From: JBFMAI01 sp040755725
Lineage (GTDB): Bacteria > Planctomycetota > Phycisphaerae > UBA1845 > Fen-1342
Length of the DNA: 29,458 nt
Assembly (NCBI GenBank): GCA_040755725.1
Contig: JBFMAI010000029.1
Span: 1 to 29,458, forward strand
Direction: 5' to 3'
In this document: positions 15,561-23,334 of the stretch, piece by piece
How positions within the stretch are numbered: position 1 is the first letter of the stretch
Layout of the letters: every line of letters begins with the position of its first letter
Notes under the pieces: model-generated
The model's input: the letters and a program-made list of their open reading frames with translations, nothing else
What the model was told of the DNA's origin: nothing
Databases searched by the model: none
Position numbers and translations under genes: made by a program

Positions 15561-17060
15561 TCAACCCGCGGACTGCGGACGGCCTGGCGCGATCAGGCTG
15601 ACGAGCGCGTTGACGACCAGCGCCACGACGAATGCCAGCGGCAGGTTGTAGACGTGGACGCCCGCCACTTCGTTGCCCAGGAAGTGCCGCCACAGCAGGG
15701 CGACCGCGAAGCCGGTGACCATGCCGGCGAGGCAGCCGGCGTACGACGCCCGTTTCCACAACAGCAGCAGGATCACCTGCGGGCCGAACGACGCCCCGAG
15801 AATCGCCCAGCCGTAGTCAAGCACGTACTTGTAGACTTGCACTTGCTGGTCGTACACAAGCCAGACCGCGATCAAGCCGAGCGCGGCGACGACGGCGCGG
15901 TTTAGCCACGGGTGGGCCCCCGCCTCCGACGTCTTGAACAACCGCGCGTAGATGTCGTTGGCCGCTGAGCTGGCCGCGACGACGAGCTGGCTGTCGGCAG
16001 TCGAGCAAATCGCGGCCAGCACCGCCGCCAGCACCATCCCGGACAGCACGCCGGGCAGCAGGTTGATTGCGGCGACGACGAGGCTCAGCTCGCCGTCAAA
16101 CAGCTTGGCGGTCCAGGCGTCGTGCTCTTCGGTCATCGCGCGGGCGAACAGGCCGATCGTCACCGCGCCCCAATAAACGAAGAAACCCCAGACGACCGCG
16201 ACGGCCCCGGCGACGCGGGCCGCCCGCTTCTCGCGCAGGCCCATGAACCGGACCAGCACGTGCGGCTGGCCGGGATAGCCGAAGTTGATGCCGAGGGCGC
16301 CGCTGCCCAGCAGGAAGCCCAGGAACGCCGGCGCGGCCAAGTCGGGGAAGAACCGCAGCAGGTCGCCGACCTGCCCGCCGTCGGGGGCCACCGGGGCCAG
16401 CAGCGTCGTGACGAACCCGTAGCCGCCGTGGACGATCAGTAGGTAGATCGGGAACACCACCAGCGTGCCGGCCATCAGCAGCGCCTGGAGAAAGTCGGTC
16501 CAACACACGGCCCGGAAGCCGCCGCTCACCGTGTAGATCAACACGATCCCCGCCCCGATCCACACGCCCTGATGGTACGTGATGTGGAAGGTTCCCGCGG
16601 TGAACGTGGCGGCGAAGGCCTTGCCGGCGGCGGCGAACTGGGCCGCGACGTACAGCACCATCGCCACCAGGATCACGACGACGGAGAGGATGCGCAGCAG
16701 CGGCAGGCGCTCGCGGAAGCTGAACGCGAAGAAGTCGGGCAGCGTCAGCGCCCCCAGGGCCCGCGACCGGTCGCTCAGTCGCCCCGCGATGACGAACCAG
16801 TTGAACAGGTACCCCAGCAGGCAGCCGGGGATGATCCAGTACGCCTGCACGCCGTTGGTGAAGGCCCACCCGACCAGCCCCAGCGTGACCCAGCCGGACT
16901 CGCTGGACGCCGACGCCGACAGCGCCGCAACCCACGGCCCCAGGGAGCGACCGGCGAGAAAGAAGTCCTCGTCGCTGCGCTGGGAGTACCGCGCCGAATA
17001 CAGCCCGAGCAGCACGATCGCCAGCGTGTACGCCGCGAACGAAACGGCCACTACCGTCAT
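15561..17060 (-). CDS. Sodium:solute symporter (SSS family, PutP-like)
   Basis: A 499-residue protein with about 13 membrane segments, the usual length and count for the SSS family. GGGAGA precedes the ATG by five bases. The N-terminal half has the family pattern YSARYSQRSDEDFFLAGRSLGPWVAALSASASSESGW, in which the conserved SASSESGW matches the Na+-binding TM2 of PutP. TM5-6 read IYTVSGGFRAVCWTDFLQALLM, another strong signature, and GINFGYPGQPHVLVRFM follows. TM9 reads AAICSTADSQLVVAASS, matching the Na+/substrate residues (STADSQLL) of proline permeases. The likely substrate is proline or a related amino or organic acid, with Na+. The resemblance to PutP is good enough to suggest proline, but no proline-degradation gene is nearby. 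Confidence 0.9.
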   Translation of the reverse strand: MTVVAVSFAAYTLAIVLLGLYSARYSQRSDEDFFLAGRSLGPWVAALSASASSESGWVTLGLVGWAFTNGVQAYWIIPGCLLGYLFNWFVIAGRLSDRSRALGALTLPDFFAFSFRERLPLLRILSVVVILVAMVLYVAAQFAAAGKAFAATFTAGTFHITYHQGVWIGAGIVLIYTVSGGFRAVCWTDFLQALLMAGTLVVFPIYLLIVHGGYGFVTTLLAPVAPDGGQVGDLLRFFPDLAAPAFLGFLLGSGALGINFGYPGQPHVLVRFMGLREKRAARVAGAVAVVWGFFVYWGAVTIGLFARAMTEEHDAWTAKLFDGELSLVVAAINLLPGVLSGMVLAAVLAAICSTADSQLVVAASSAANDIYARLFKTSEAGAHPWLNRAVVAALGLIAVWLVYDQQVQVYKYVLDYGWAILGASFGPQVILLLLWKRASYAGCLAGMVTGFAVALLWRHFLGNEVAGVHVYNLPLAFVVALVVNALVSLIAPGRPQSAG

Positions 17061-17109
17061 CGGCGTCTCCCGGATGTGGATGGTCTGCTGGACTTCGGAT
17101 CATGGGCAC

Positions 17110-18006
17110 CTAATCCGCGTCCGTCAACGACGATGACGGGCCGGTCGGCGACGTACCGTCCAACGGACGGGCCACGACGGCGGCGAGGGCCGGGCCCGGG
17201 GCGGTCTCGCCGTCGTCCTCGACCGGAATCGCGGGTGGGCGCATCCGCCTCAGCAGGACCAGTGAGGCGAGGAAGCCAACCAGGCCGGCGGCGAAGATCC
17301 CAACGCCAACTTCTGCAAGCGTCGCCCTAGACGCGTTCAGATGGAGGGCGCATATCCGCCCCAGGTTCATGGACAGATTGATGAACGCGTGACAAACCAC
17401 GCTCGGCCAAATGGAGCCCGCCCGCCACGCCACGATCCCCAGCCAGAGGCCGACCGGCAGGGCGAACACAACCTGCACCGGTTCCAAATGCACGATCGCG
17501 AACGTCACCGACGTGAACAGGATGGCCCAGCCCGCACGCCAACGGCGCAGCAGCCGGCGCTGGATATAGCCCCGGAATAGCATTTCCTCAGCGAACCCGG
17601 GCGGCAAGGTCACCGCGAGGAGGAACCAGACCCCCGTGGTCCAGGTGAGTTGGCGGTGAAGGGCATCGGCGTCGAAGCCGGAGATGCTGACTCCGCGGGT
17701 CGCCCCTGCGAGCACGTTACCCAACGCCGCCACGAACACGCTGCCGAGCACGAGCACGGGGTAGGCCGTAACGGGAACACCGGGACGCCGCAACCCGAGC
17801 CGATCGCGCTTCAGACTGCTCGGCAGTCGCCGCACGCCGAACAGCGCCGCACCGAGGAAGACCGCTTGCGACATCACAATCGCGATGCCGAGACCGACGG
17901 GGCCGGTGATGAACTCCTGAACCGCCTGGGCGCTGTCATGCGGACTCAGCCTTTGCCCACCGACGGCCGCTCGAAAGCCGATGATAAACCCCCCCCACGA
18001 ATCCAA
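17110..18006 (-). CDS. CPBP-family intramembrane protease, main part (frame-shifted N terminus)
   Basis: A 298-residue frame holding all catalytic motifs of the CPBP (Abi/CAAX-protease-like) family: E140-E141 with R145 (AEEMLFRGYIQRR), H173 (FAIVHL) and H206 with N210 (CHAFINL). There are about eight hydrophobic segments and a Pro/Ala-rich C-terminal tail. The apparent start (MDSWGGFIIG) is probably not the real one. It lies in the middle of a membrane helix that continues upstream in another frame, and the switch point is a run of eight Gs (17989-17996, C on the + strand). With seven Gs the two frames would join as ...GFVGGFIIGFRAAV. The gene ends 49 bases upstream of the symporter start, so the two may share a transcript. 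Substrates of these glutamic endopeptidases in bacteria are mostly unknown. Confidence 0.8.
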   Translation of the reverse strand: MDSWGGFIIGFRAAVGGQRLSPHDSAQAVQEFITGPVGLGIAIVMSQAVFLGAALFGVRRLPSSLKRDRLGLRRPGVPVTAYPVLVLGSVFVAALGNVLAGATRGVSISGFDADALHRQLTWTTGVWFLLAVTLPPGFAEEMLFRGYIQRRLLRRWRAGWAILFTSVTFAIVHLEPVQVVFALPVGLWLGIVAWRAGSIWPSVVCHAFINLSMNLGRICALHLNASRATLAEVGVGIFAAGLVGFLASLVLLRRMRPPAIPVEDDGETAPGPALAAVVARPLDGTSPTGPSSSLTDAD

Positions 18007-18169
18007 CCACGACTTGCACCAGAATGGTGAGCAACAACGCGACCAGAACCAGTCCGATGAGGCCCCACACGCCGGATCGTGCCGGGTCCCTGCCCTCCGC
18101 GGACGCCGGACCGGGCAGCAGTTCGGCTGTCGCCGGCGGCTGCGGTGAACTCTCGGGGGGACCGCCCAT
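17936..18169 (-). pseudogene. N-terminal part of the CPBP protease in another frame
   Basis: From the ATG at 18169 (GAGGG four bases upstream), the frame encodes a Pro/Ala-rich start (MGGPPESSPQPPATAE) and a first membrane helix (GVWGLIGLVLVALLLTILVQ). It then passes the G8 run, reads about 17 out-of-frame residues and stops at 17936. CPBP proteins usually begin with such a helix. A start at 18196 is also possible. Either the window has one base too many at the G run or the gene is naturally frame-shifted. Confidence 0.6.
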
Positions 18170-18327
18170 GACGCCCTCGACTGGGACCGATCCCATTTCT
18201 ACATCCGCTTGCCACGCGTGACAAGCGGGGCTGTGTCCAACCCCCAGCGAACGGAGAAAGGTCGAGGTGACCCTGTGCGCGCAGGGCGGAGGACCGATTC
18301 TGGGCGTGGGCAATGCGGTCCGGCCGT

Positions 18328-18810
18328 CTATGTGACGCGCACGTAGTTGGCCGTCAAGAAGCGGTGCCATTCGCCGTCGTCTCCCAGCAGGTACGACGTC
18401 AGCACGCGCTCTGCGTCCCCCTTGAGTTCAATCACATCCCGGTATCTCGCCGTCCGACCGTCCCCGGTCATGCTGGGGCCCTCGGCCTCCAGCGTCAGCG
18501 TCTTGCCGGCGGCGTCGAGCGTTCCTTCGTACAGCCACAGGTGGACCATCATGGAGCCGATCCACGTGCCCACGAAACGTCTTGTCCGCGGGTCGTAACC
18601 GATCGTCATCAGCGTGTTGGCCAGCCCGCCGCCCGGCATCTCTCCCTGCCCCTCGCACAGAACCCACAGCCCGCCCAGCGACCGCACGATCTCCGAGCCC
18701 GTCGGCCTGGCGGGCGGCTGGTCCGGCCCCATGTCGCACTCGGCGGCGTACGTCCACTCACCGACGAGTTTCTGGAGCCAGTGATGTTCCGCTTGCGGTT
18801 CGGTCTGCAT
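18328..18810 (-). CDS. DUF1579 family protein, cytoplasmic
   Basis: A 160-residue protein from the ATG at 18810, with GGAG seven bases upstream. It has the DUF1579 layout of a small lipocalin-like barrel: HHWLQKLVGEWTY at the start, GSEIVRSLGGLWVLCEGQGEM, then IGYDPRTRRFVGTWIGSMM, LWLYEGTLDAAGKTLTLEAEGPSM and a final YRDVIELKGDAERVLTSYLL strand set. There is no signal peptide. The family is frequent in planctomycetes and acidobacteria and its function is not established. A second, exported member lies just upstream on the same strand. Confidence 0.82.
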   Translation of the reverse strand: MQTEPQAEHHWLQKLVGEWTYAAECDMGPDQPPARPTGSEIVRSLGGLWVLCEGQGEMPGGGLANTLMTIGYDPRTRRFVGTWIGSMMVHLWLYEGTLDAAGKTLTLEAEGPSMTGDGRTARYRDVIELKGDAERVLTSYLLGDDGEWHRFLTANYVRVT

Positions 18811-18902
18811 TCGCAACTCCTGGCGGCGTCGCTTCCTGTTCGCGCAACCCATGACCCGCCGTTGACTCCAGGTGTTCGCCGCACTGCGAGAATACGGATC
18901 AG

Positions 18903-18926
18903 AACCCCGCCCGCCCGTGCGGGGTT
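18903..18926. repeat. Hairpin between the two DUF1579 genes
   Basis: AACCCCGC (18903-18910) and GCGGGGTT (18919-18926) form an 8-bp stem with an 8-base loop. It may act with the hairpin at 19003-19021 to end transcription of the exported DUF1579 gene. Confidence 0.35.
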
Positions 18927-19002
18927 GAGCGGTCCACCCTTGGCGTGGTCGGTTCTGCTGGCAGATCCACGCGCGGCGGGCGATCCCGGCGTGCCGCAGC
19001 AG

Positions 19003-19021
19003 CCGAGCCAAGGCGGCTCGG
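19003..19021 (-). terminator. Hairpin downstream of the exported DUF1579 gene
   Basis: CCGAGCC and GGCTCGG pair across a 5-base loop, 69 bases after the stop of the gene ending at 19091. No T-run on the - strand follows, so the call is tentative. Confidence 0.3.
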
Positions 19022-19090
19022 GACCGCTTCGTGGCGGCTTACCGGGAGGTTCGCCCTCTCGCGGACTCGACCAAGATAGCCGGTCGCCGA

Positions 19091-19744
19091 TTACGACTTT
19101 CGGGTGTACTCGATCATCATCATCTTGTACTCCTTGCCGGTCTTGGGATCGGGGCCGTACATCTCGAGCGTCTTGGTGTTGGGGCCGGTGGTTGTCTCAA
19201 CTTCGCGCATCACGGCCGGCTTCTTCGCAATCGGGCAGTTATAGGTGAGTTTCCAGGTCATGGTCTTGCCGTCGGCCGACAATTCGCCCGCCCCGTTCAT
19301 GATGCCGGTGCCGCAATTGTCGATCCACGCGGTGACATACTGCTGCGTGACGTTGTCGAAACCGTACAGGCCGAAGCCACTGAACGGCCCCACGCCCGGC
19401 ATGTCGCCGCTGATCTCGCACTGCACAAAACGGCCTTCCATGACGGATTTGATGCTGGTCGTACACGCGCTTGTCACCGGCTCCGCGCCGGGCCCCATCC
19501 ACATCGTGGTCTTCCCCTGCCACACGCCGACGTCCCGCATGAGGTGCTCGTGCATCTTCCCCGGCGTACCCGCCGCCGTGCAAGCCTGCATGTCGGCTTC
19601 GGTCCACCCCGGCGGGAGTTTCATTTCCGGCTGCTGCCCCGCGCCGGTCTTGGGCTCCTTGGCCTGCTGGGCAATGGCGAGCGACCCCACGAACACCAGG
19701 GCGCCGGCGGCGCACAATGAGACAAGCGTGCTCCGAACGTGCAT
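19091..19744 (-). CDS. DUF1579 family protein, exported
   Basis: A 217-residue protein starting at 19744, with GGAGAG just upstream; a longer frame to 19795 lacks a ribosome site. A signal peptide (VRSTLVSLCAAGALVFVGSLAIAQQ) ends near residue 27, followed by a Lys/Pro/Gln linker. The DUF1579 domain then begins at HEHLMRDVGVWQGKTTMWMGPG and includes CTTSIKSVMEGRFVQCEISGDM, FGLYGFDNVTQQYVTAWIDNCGTGIM and LSADGKTMTWKLTYNCP. Several cysteines could form disulfides, in keeping with export. It is a paralogue of the next gene downstream but clearly diverged. Function not known. Confidence 0.82.
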   Translation of the reverse strand: MHVRSTLVSLCAAGALVFVGSLAIAQQAKEPKTGAGQQPEMKLPPGWTEADMQACTAAGTPGKMHEHLMRDVGVWQGKTTMWMGPGAEPVTSACTTSIKSVMEGRFVQCEISGDMPGVGPFSGFGLYGFDNVTQQYVTAWIDNCGTGIMNGAGELSADGKTMTWKLTYNCPIAKKPAVMREVETTTGPNTKTLEMYGPDPKTGKEYKMMMIEYTRKS

Positions 19745-19864
19745 GACTCTCTCCGAAATGAGGGACGCGGACCGCGCTTCTTCGCGGCCGCACAATACCG
19801 GCCCGAACCGGTACTTGATTTTAGCGCCACCCGCGTACGCGACAACCCCCCTGCACCGACCACT

Positions 19865-20779
19865 TCACGCTACCCGGCCCGCGCTCAGGAATGACTGCAA
19901 GTCGGCTTCGTCCACTTCCGGCTCGCCGGGGCTGACGTTGTCGAGGCGCCCGGTCCCCAGCCAGCGCTCCAGCGCGTCCACCTGGGCGAACAGGTGCGTG
20001 AACGAATCCACGATGAACAGCAGCGGCTGGTAGTGGTCGATCTCAAAGTACTGGTTGACGACCCATTCGAGCTGGAACGGGTAACGCTGCACCCGCGGCG
20101 AATCCACCGCGTGGGCCAGCTCGCCGAAAGAACTGAGCAGCCCGCTGCCGTAGGCCCGCAGGCCGCCGTCGTCGCGCATCAGCCCGAACTCGACCGTGAA
20201 CCAGAAGAAGCGGGCCAGGGCCTTGATCCGACTCTCCACGACGCGGATTCGCTCCTTCTCGTCCGCGATGGACGGGGCGGTTTCGGCGGCGGCCCGGGCG
20301 ACCTCGCCAAAACGCACCAGCACGTCCGCGAACACGCGGTCCGTGTGCATCGGCACATGCCCGGCGACATCGTGGAAGATGTCGGGCTCGGGCAGGTAGT
20401 CGAGCGACCCGCCGTCGCGGATGGTGATCGTGGTTGGGAACGCCCGCTGCCGCAGACAGTCAAAGAAGACATACGCCGGCACATACCCGCTGACCGCCTT
20501 GGCCGTGAACCCCGACAGCGGCCGCAGAAAGCGGTTGATGTCTTCCAGCCGGGGGACCGCGTCCGGGTCTAACGCGAGTTGCCGCACGCCCGCGAGGAAC
20601 TTGGCGTTGGCGTACCGCTCCCACCGTGGCCGCATCCGGGCGTACAGCCGCCGCCAGGTGTCCTGGTTCTCGTCGCTGTACAGCTCGTAGGGCTGACGGA
20701 TGAACAGCTCGCCCCCGGCCCGGGCCTCCTCAATGAACGGGGCCTTCGTGGTGGTCAGTCCGACGGCGGTCTCGGGCAT
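19865..20779 (-). CDS. phhA: Phenylalanine 4-hydroxylase (pterin- and iron-dependent)
   Basis: A 304-residue aromatic amino acid hydroxylase starting at the ATG at 20779, with GGAGG six bases upstream. The iron ligands are H136 and H141 (IFHDVAGHVPMH) and E197 (FFWFTVEFGL), the 2-His-1-carboxylate set of the family. Other marks are SGYVPAYVFFDCLRQRAFP, DYLPEPDIFHD, AYGSGLLSSFGEL and YFEIDHYQPLLFIVDSF. It converts phenylalanine to tyrosine using O2 and tetrahydropterin. There is no N-terminal ACT regulatory domain, as in other bacterial enzymes. No phhB pterin dehydratase is nearby. The first 50 bases overlap the end of the upstream gene, which suggests coupling. Confidence 0.93.
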   Translation of the reverse strand: MPETAVGLTTTKAPFIEEARAGGELFIRQPYELYSDENQDTWRRLYARMRPRWERYANAKFLAGVRQLALDPDAVPRLEDINRFLRPLSGFTAKAVSGYVPAYVFFDCLRQRAFPTTITIRDGGSLDYLPEPDIFHDVAGHVPMHTDRVFADVLVRFGEVARAAAETAPSIADEKERIRVVESRIKALARFFWFTVEFGLMRDDGGLRAYGSGLLSSFGELAHAVDSPRVQRYPFQLEWVVNQYFEIDHYQPLLFIVDSFTHLFAQVDALERWLGTGRLDNVSPGEPEVDEADLQSFLSAGRVA

Positions 20780-23207
20780 GACGGTCCTCCTTCGGCTTGC
20801 CCGATTGTAGGCGGCCCGCGCCGCATAAGGTCGTCAGTGCCGCGGCGACAACCTCACCGATACACGCCAACCCCAGCGCGCCGACGGAGACGAGCGACAC
20901 GGCGGCCCCGGCGCGCAATCCCGGCGGCCGGTAGGATCCGTCCACGCGCACCGTCCGCCCCGGAGGGATACGCACCCCCAACAACCAGCCGTCCGCAGGT
21001 TCGATCTCGGCCGGGTAACCGTCAACCGTGACGCTCCAGCCCGGCAGAGCCAGCTCGGAAACGACCAGCAGCGGATCAGGCGACGGCGCCCCCACTCCGG
21101 CCGTCGTCGGTCGGCTCGTCGGCCACGTGTCCACCCAGACCGAGAACGCCGACGGGCCCTGACGTTCGTGCCGCACCGCGCCCGGCTGGGCGGGATCGGC
21201 GAAGAACGCCCAGCCGCTGGCCGACGGATTCGCGTAGAGTCGCCAGCCGGCGTCGGTGGTTAGCACGAGGTCGCAGTCGGCGGGGGTGGGCAAGTCCTCG
21301 TCGCACACCAGCACCCAGCCGACGTTGCACGCCCGCATCCAGGCCGTGTCCGCCAGCAACTCCGTCATCCACCACGATTCCCCCCACGGATGAAAGCCAA
21401 GTCGGCGGACCACGCCGCGCGGCTGGAACGGCCCGTAGTCCGGCAGCGCCACGATGCCGCGCAGCACATTCGTGTTGGCCACCGCCTTCTCGATCGGCTC
21501 GACGTACTCGCCCGGCGTCCACCCGCGCCGCGACGTAACGACCCACAGGCGGTGCGGCGAGTCGGCCACCCTGTCCATCCACGCGGCTGGGCGCCGCGGC
21601 GTCAGGAGGTCGGCGGGCGTGCGGGCGCCAACCGGCACGTCGATGGTCCAGCCGATGACACCTAGATCCACCGCCACCAAGACCGCGAGCCATGCCAGTT
21701 CTTGTGGTTGCTGCCAGCGCTGCGCAACGTGCCGCAGGAGCCGCAGCGACACGAGAATCACTAGCAGCGGGACCCAAACGGCCGCGTTCCAGGGGCGGAG
21801 CGCCTGGAGGGCCGCCACCCGCACATCCAACGGCAACAGCGGCGTCGCCAGCACAACGAGTCCGACCGGGACCGCGACGAGGAGGACCGTGACGACGACC
21901 GGCCGGCGGGTCCATCGTAGTAAAGTGGCGCGCAGCCGCGCGCGGCCGGGCGTCGGCGCGGCGCCGAGGTCGTGCAGTGTGACCGCCGCCAAAGCGGCCA
22001 CCGCCAAATTGACGAGGAGAAGTGCGCGGGCGGGGCATCGGAACAGGCTGCTGCCGGGGATCCAATACAGCAGGGGACAGATGGGGCCGAACGTTCCCAG
22101 AGCCAGCAGAAGCGCAAAGAACGCCAGGAACGCCCACGGCCGGCGGCGGGCGTCGTGGCACCAGCCGCGGCGTAGCGCGAGCACCGCCAGCAGCAGCGGC
22201 ACGATGCCCATGTAGCCGAATTGCTCGACCTGGTGCGACGGGCCCCAGTAGGGCTGATCGAAGAGGTTCGGGGTGCGCTGGCCAAGGAACATCGGCAGCA
22301 GCCAGCCGACCGCCGAAACGGGGCTCCAGCTATTCTCGACAAAGTCCGCGTACGTCCGTTCGACGCGCGTGCAGAGGCGCACATAGTCGGCGGTCGGGAG
22401 CCACTGCACCGCGAACAGCCCCGCGGCACCCACGTACGCCAGTAGCCAACGACCCGCGGCGCGCGACCAAGCCGCGACGCTGGGCCGCACGCGCGACAGC
22501 AAGAACACCAGCCCGCCGACGCCGGTCAGGGCGGCGACCTGAACATGTCCGGCCAGGGCCTGCAGCGTGATGACCACGGCGACGCCCGTCAACGGCCAAG
22601 CGAGCCCCAAGCGCAAGCGAGGGGTCGGGTTCGACTGCGGACCACCCGTCACCGGCGCTTCCGGCCCGCCGCGATGCGCGCCACGTCCGGGCACCTCGGG
22701 CGCAGCCGGTTCGTCGGGCGTCACGAAACGCAGGAGCCGCCAGAGCACCCAGGGTGTCCAGGCGGCGGCATGTTGCATTGTGAAGTGGGCGCGATGGGCC
22801 AGCAGAAACCCGCTGAACGCGAACGCCAAGCCGCCGAAGAGGGCCGCGCGCCGCTCCTGCCCCCACGCCCGCAGCAGCCGGTACATCCCCCACAGCGCCA
22901 AGCTGTAGTGAATCCACAAGCTCGCCGGATAAGCCCACCGCGCCGACAGGACCGCGAACAGCCACGTGGACGGATAGAAGAACGCGGTTTGCGGGTCGGC
23001 GAGGTACGGGCGGCCGAGCCCGGTCCACGGGTTCCACCACGGCCACTGCCCGGCCTGGAGGGACTCGTGGAAAAACGTCCGCGCCGGGTAGTAGTAGAGC
23101 ACGTCGTCCTCGCCCGCGCCGAGTCCGCCGAGTTGCCAGACCGGGGCCAGGATCAGCCCCGGCGCCAGCACAACGACCGCCCCGATGACCAGCCGCGCCG
23201 CTCGCAT
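20730..23207 (-). CDS. Large YfhO-like multi-pass membrane protein
   Basis: About 825 residues from the ATG at 23207; the frame is open to 23408 but the extra part looks non-coding, and no clear ribosome site is seen. Twelve or so membrane segments fill the first two thirds, with the YfhO-type loop DVLYYYPARTFFHESLQAGQWPWWNP near the start and YLADPQTAFFYPSTWLF. The large final domain is extracytoplasmic (WMTELLADTAWMRACNVGWVL, then a beta-rich part ending LPGWSVTVDGYPAEIEPADGWLLGVRIPPG). This is the standard YfhO arrangement. A last helix follows (AVSLVSVGALGLACIGEVVAA). Members resemble GT-C glycosyltransferases and have been linked to glycosylation of cell-surface polymers. Substrate unknown. 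It runs 50 bases into phhA. Confidence 0.8.
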   Translation of the reverse strand: MRAARLVIGAVVVLAPGLILAPVWQLGGLGAGEDDVLYYYPARTFFHESLQAGQWPWWNPWTGLGRPYLADPQTAFFYPSTWLFAVLSARWAYPASLWIHYSLALWGMYRLLRAWGQERRAALFGGLAFAFSGFLLAHRAHFTMQHAAAWTPWVLWRLLRFVTPDEPAAPEVPGRGAHRGGPEAPVTGGPQSNPTPRLRLGLAWPLTGVAVVITLQALAGHVQVAALTGVGGLVFLLSRVRPSVAAWSRAAGRWLLAYVGAAGLFAVQWLPTADYVRLCTRVERTYADFVENSWSPVSAVGWLLPMFLGQRTPNLFDQPYWGPSHQVEQFGYMGIVPLLLAVLALRRGWCHDARRRPWAFLAFFALLLALGTFGPICPLLYWIPGSSLFRCPARALLLVNLAVAALAAVTLHDLGAAPTPGRARLRATLLRWTRRPVVVTVLLVAVPVGLVVLATPLLPLDVRVAALQALRPWNAAVWVPLLVILVSLRLLRHVAQRWQQPQELAWLAVLVAVDLGVIGWTIDVPVGARTPADLLTPRRPAAWMDRVADSPHRLWVVTSRRGWTPGEYVEPIEKAVANTNVLRGIVALPDYGPFQPRGVVRRLGFHPWGESWWMTELLADTAWMRACNVGWVLVCDEDLPTPADCDLVLTTDAGWRLYANPSASGWAFFADPAQPGAVRHERQGPSAFSVWVDTWPTSRPTTAGVGAPSPDPLLVVSELALPGWSVTVDGYPAEIEPADGWLLGVRIPPGRTVRVDGSYRPPGLRAGAAVSLVSVGALGLACIGEVVAAALTTLCGAGRLQSGKPKEDRHARDRRRTDHHEGPVH

Positions 23208-23334
23208 CGTGCGGATGGTATCGCCGGCGCGGCGAGCGCGCAATGGCCCGGCCGGCGGCGTCACGGGCACACCGCCGGCTGGGCGGAAGATACGGCCGGC
23301 TTCCCCGGACAAGCCGGCCACCAAGCCCCCGTGC

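Noticed and set aside
16096..17109. 337-codon frame overlapping the symporter in another frame of the same strand
   Set aside because: Arg/Gly/Ala-rich with no domain; the symporter frame has all family motifs.
15561..18169. CPBP protease and symporter as a bacteriocin-immunity or phage-defence pair
   Set aside because: No bacteriocin-type peptide or defence gene is nearby; simple adjacency gives no support for such a role.
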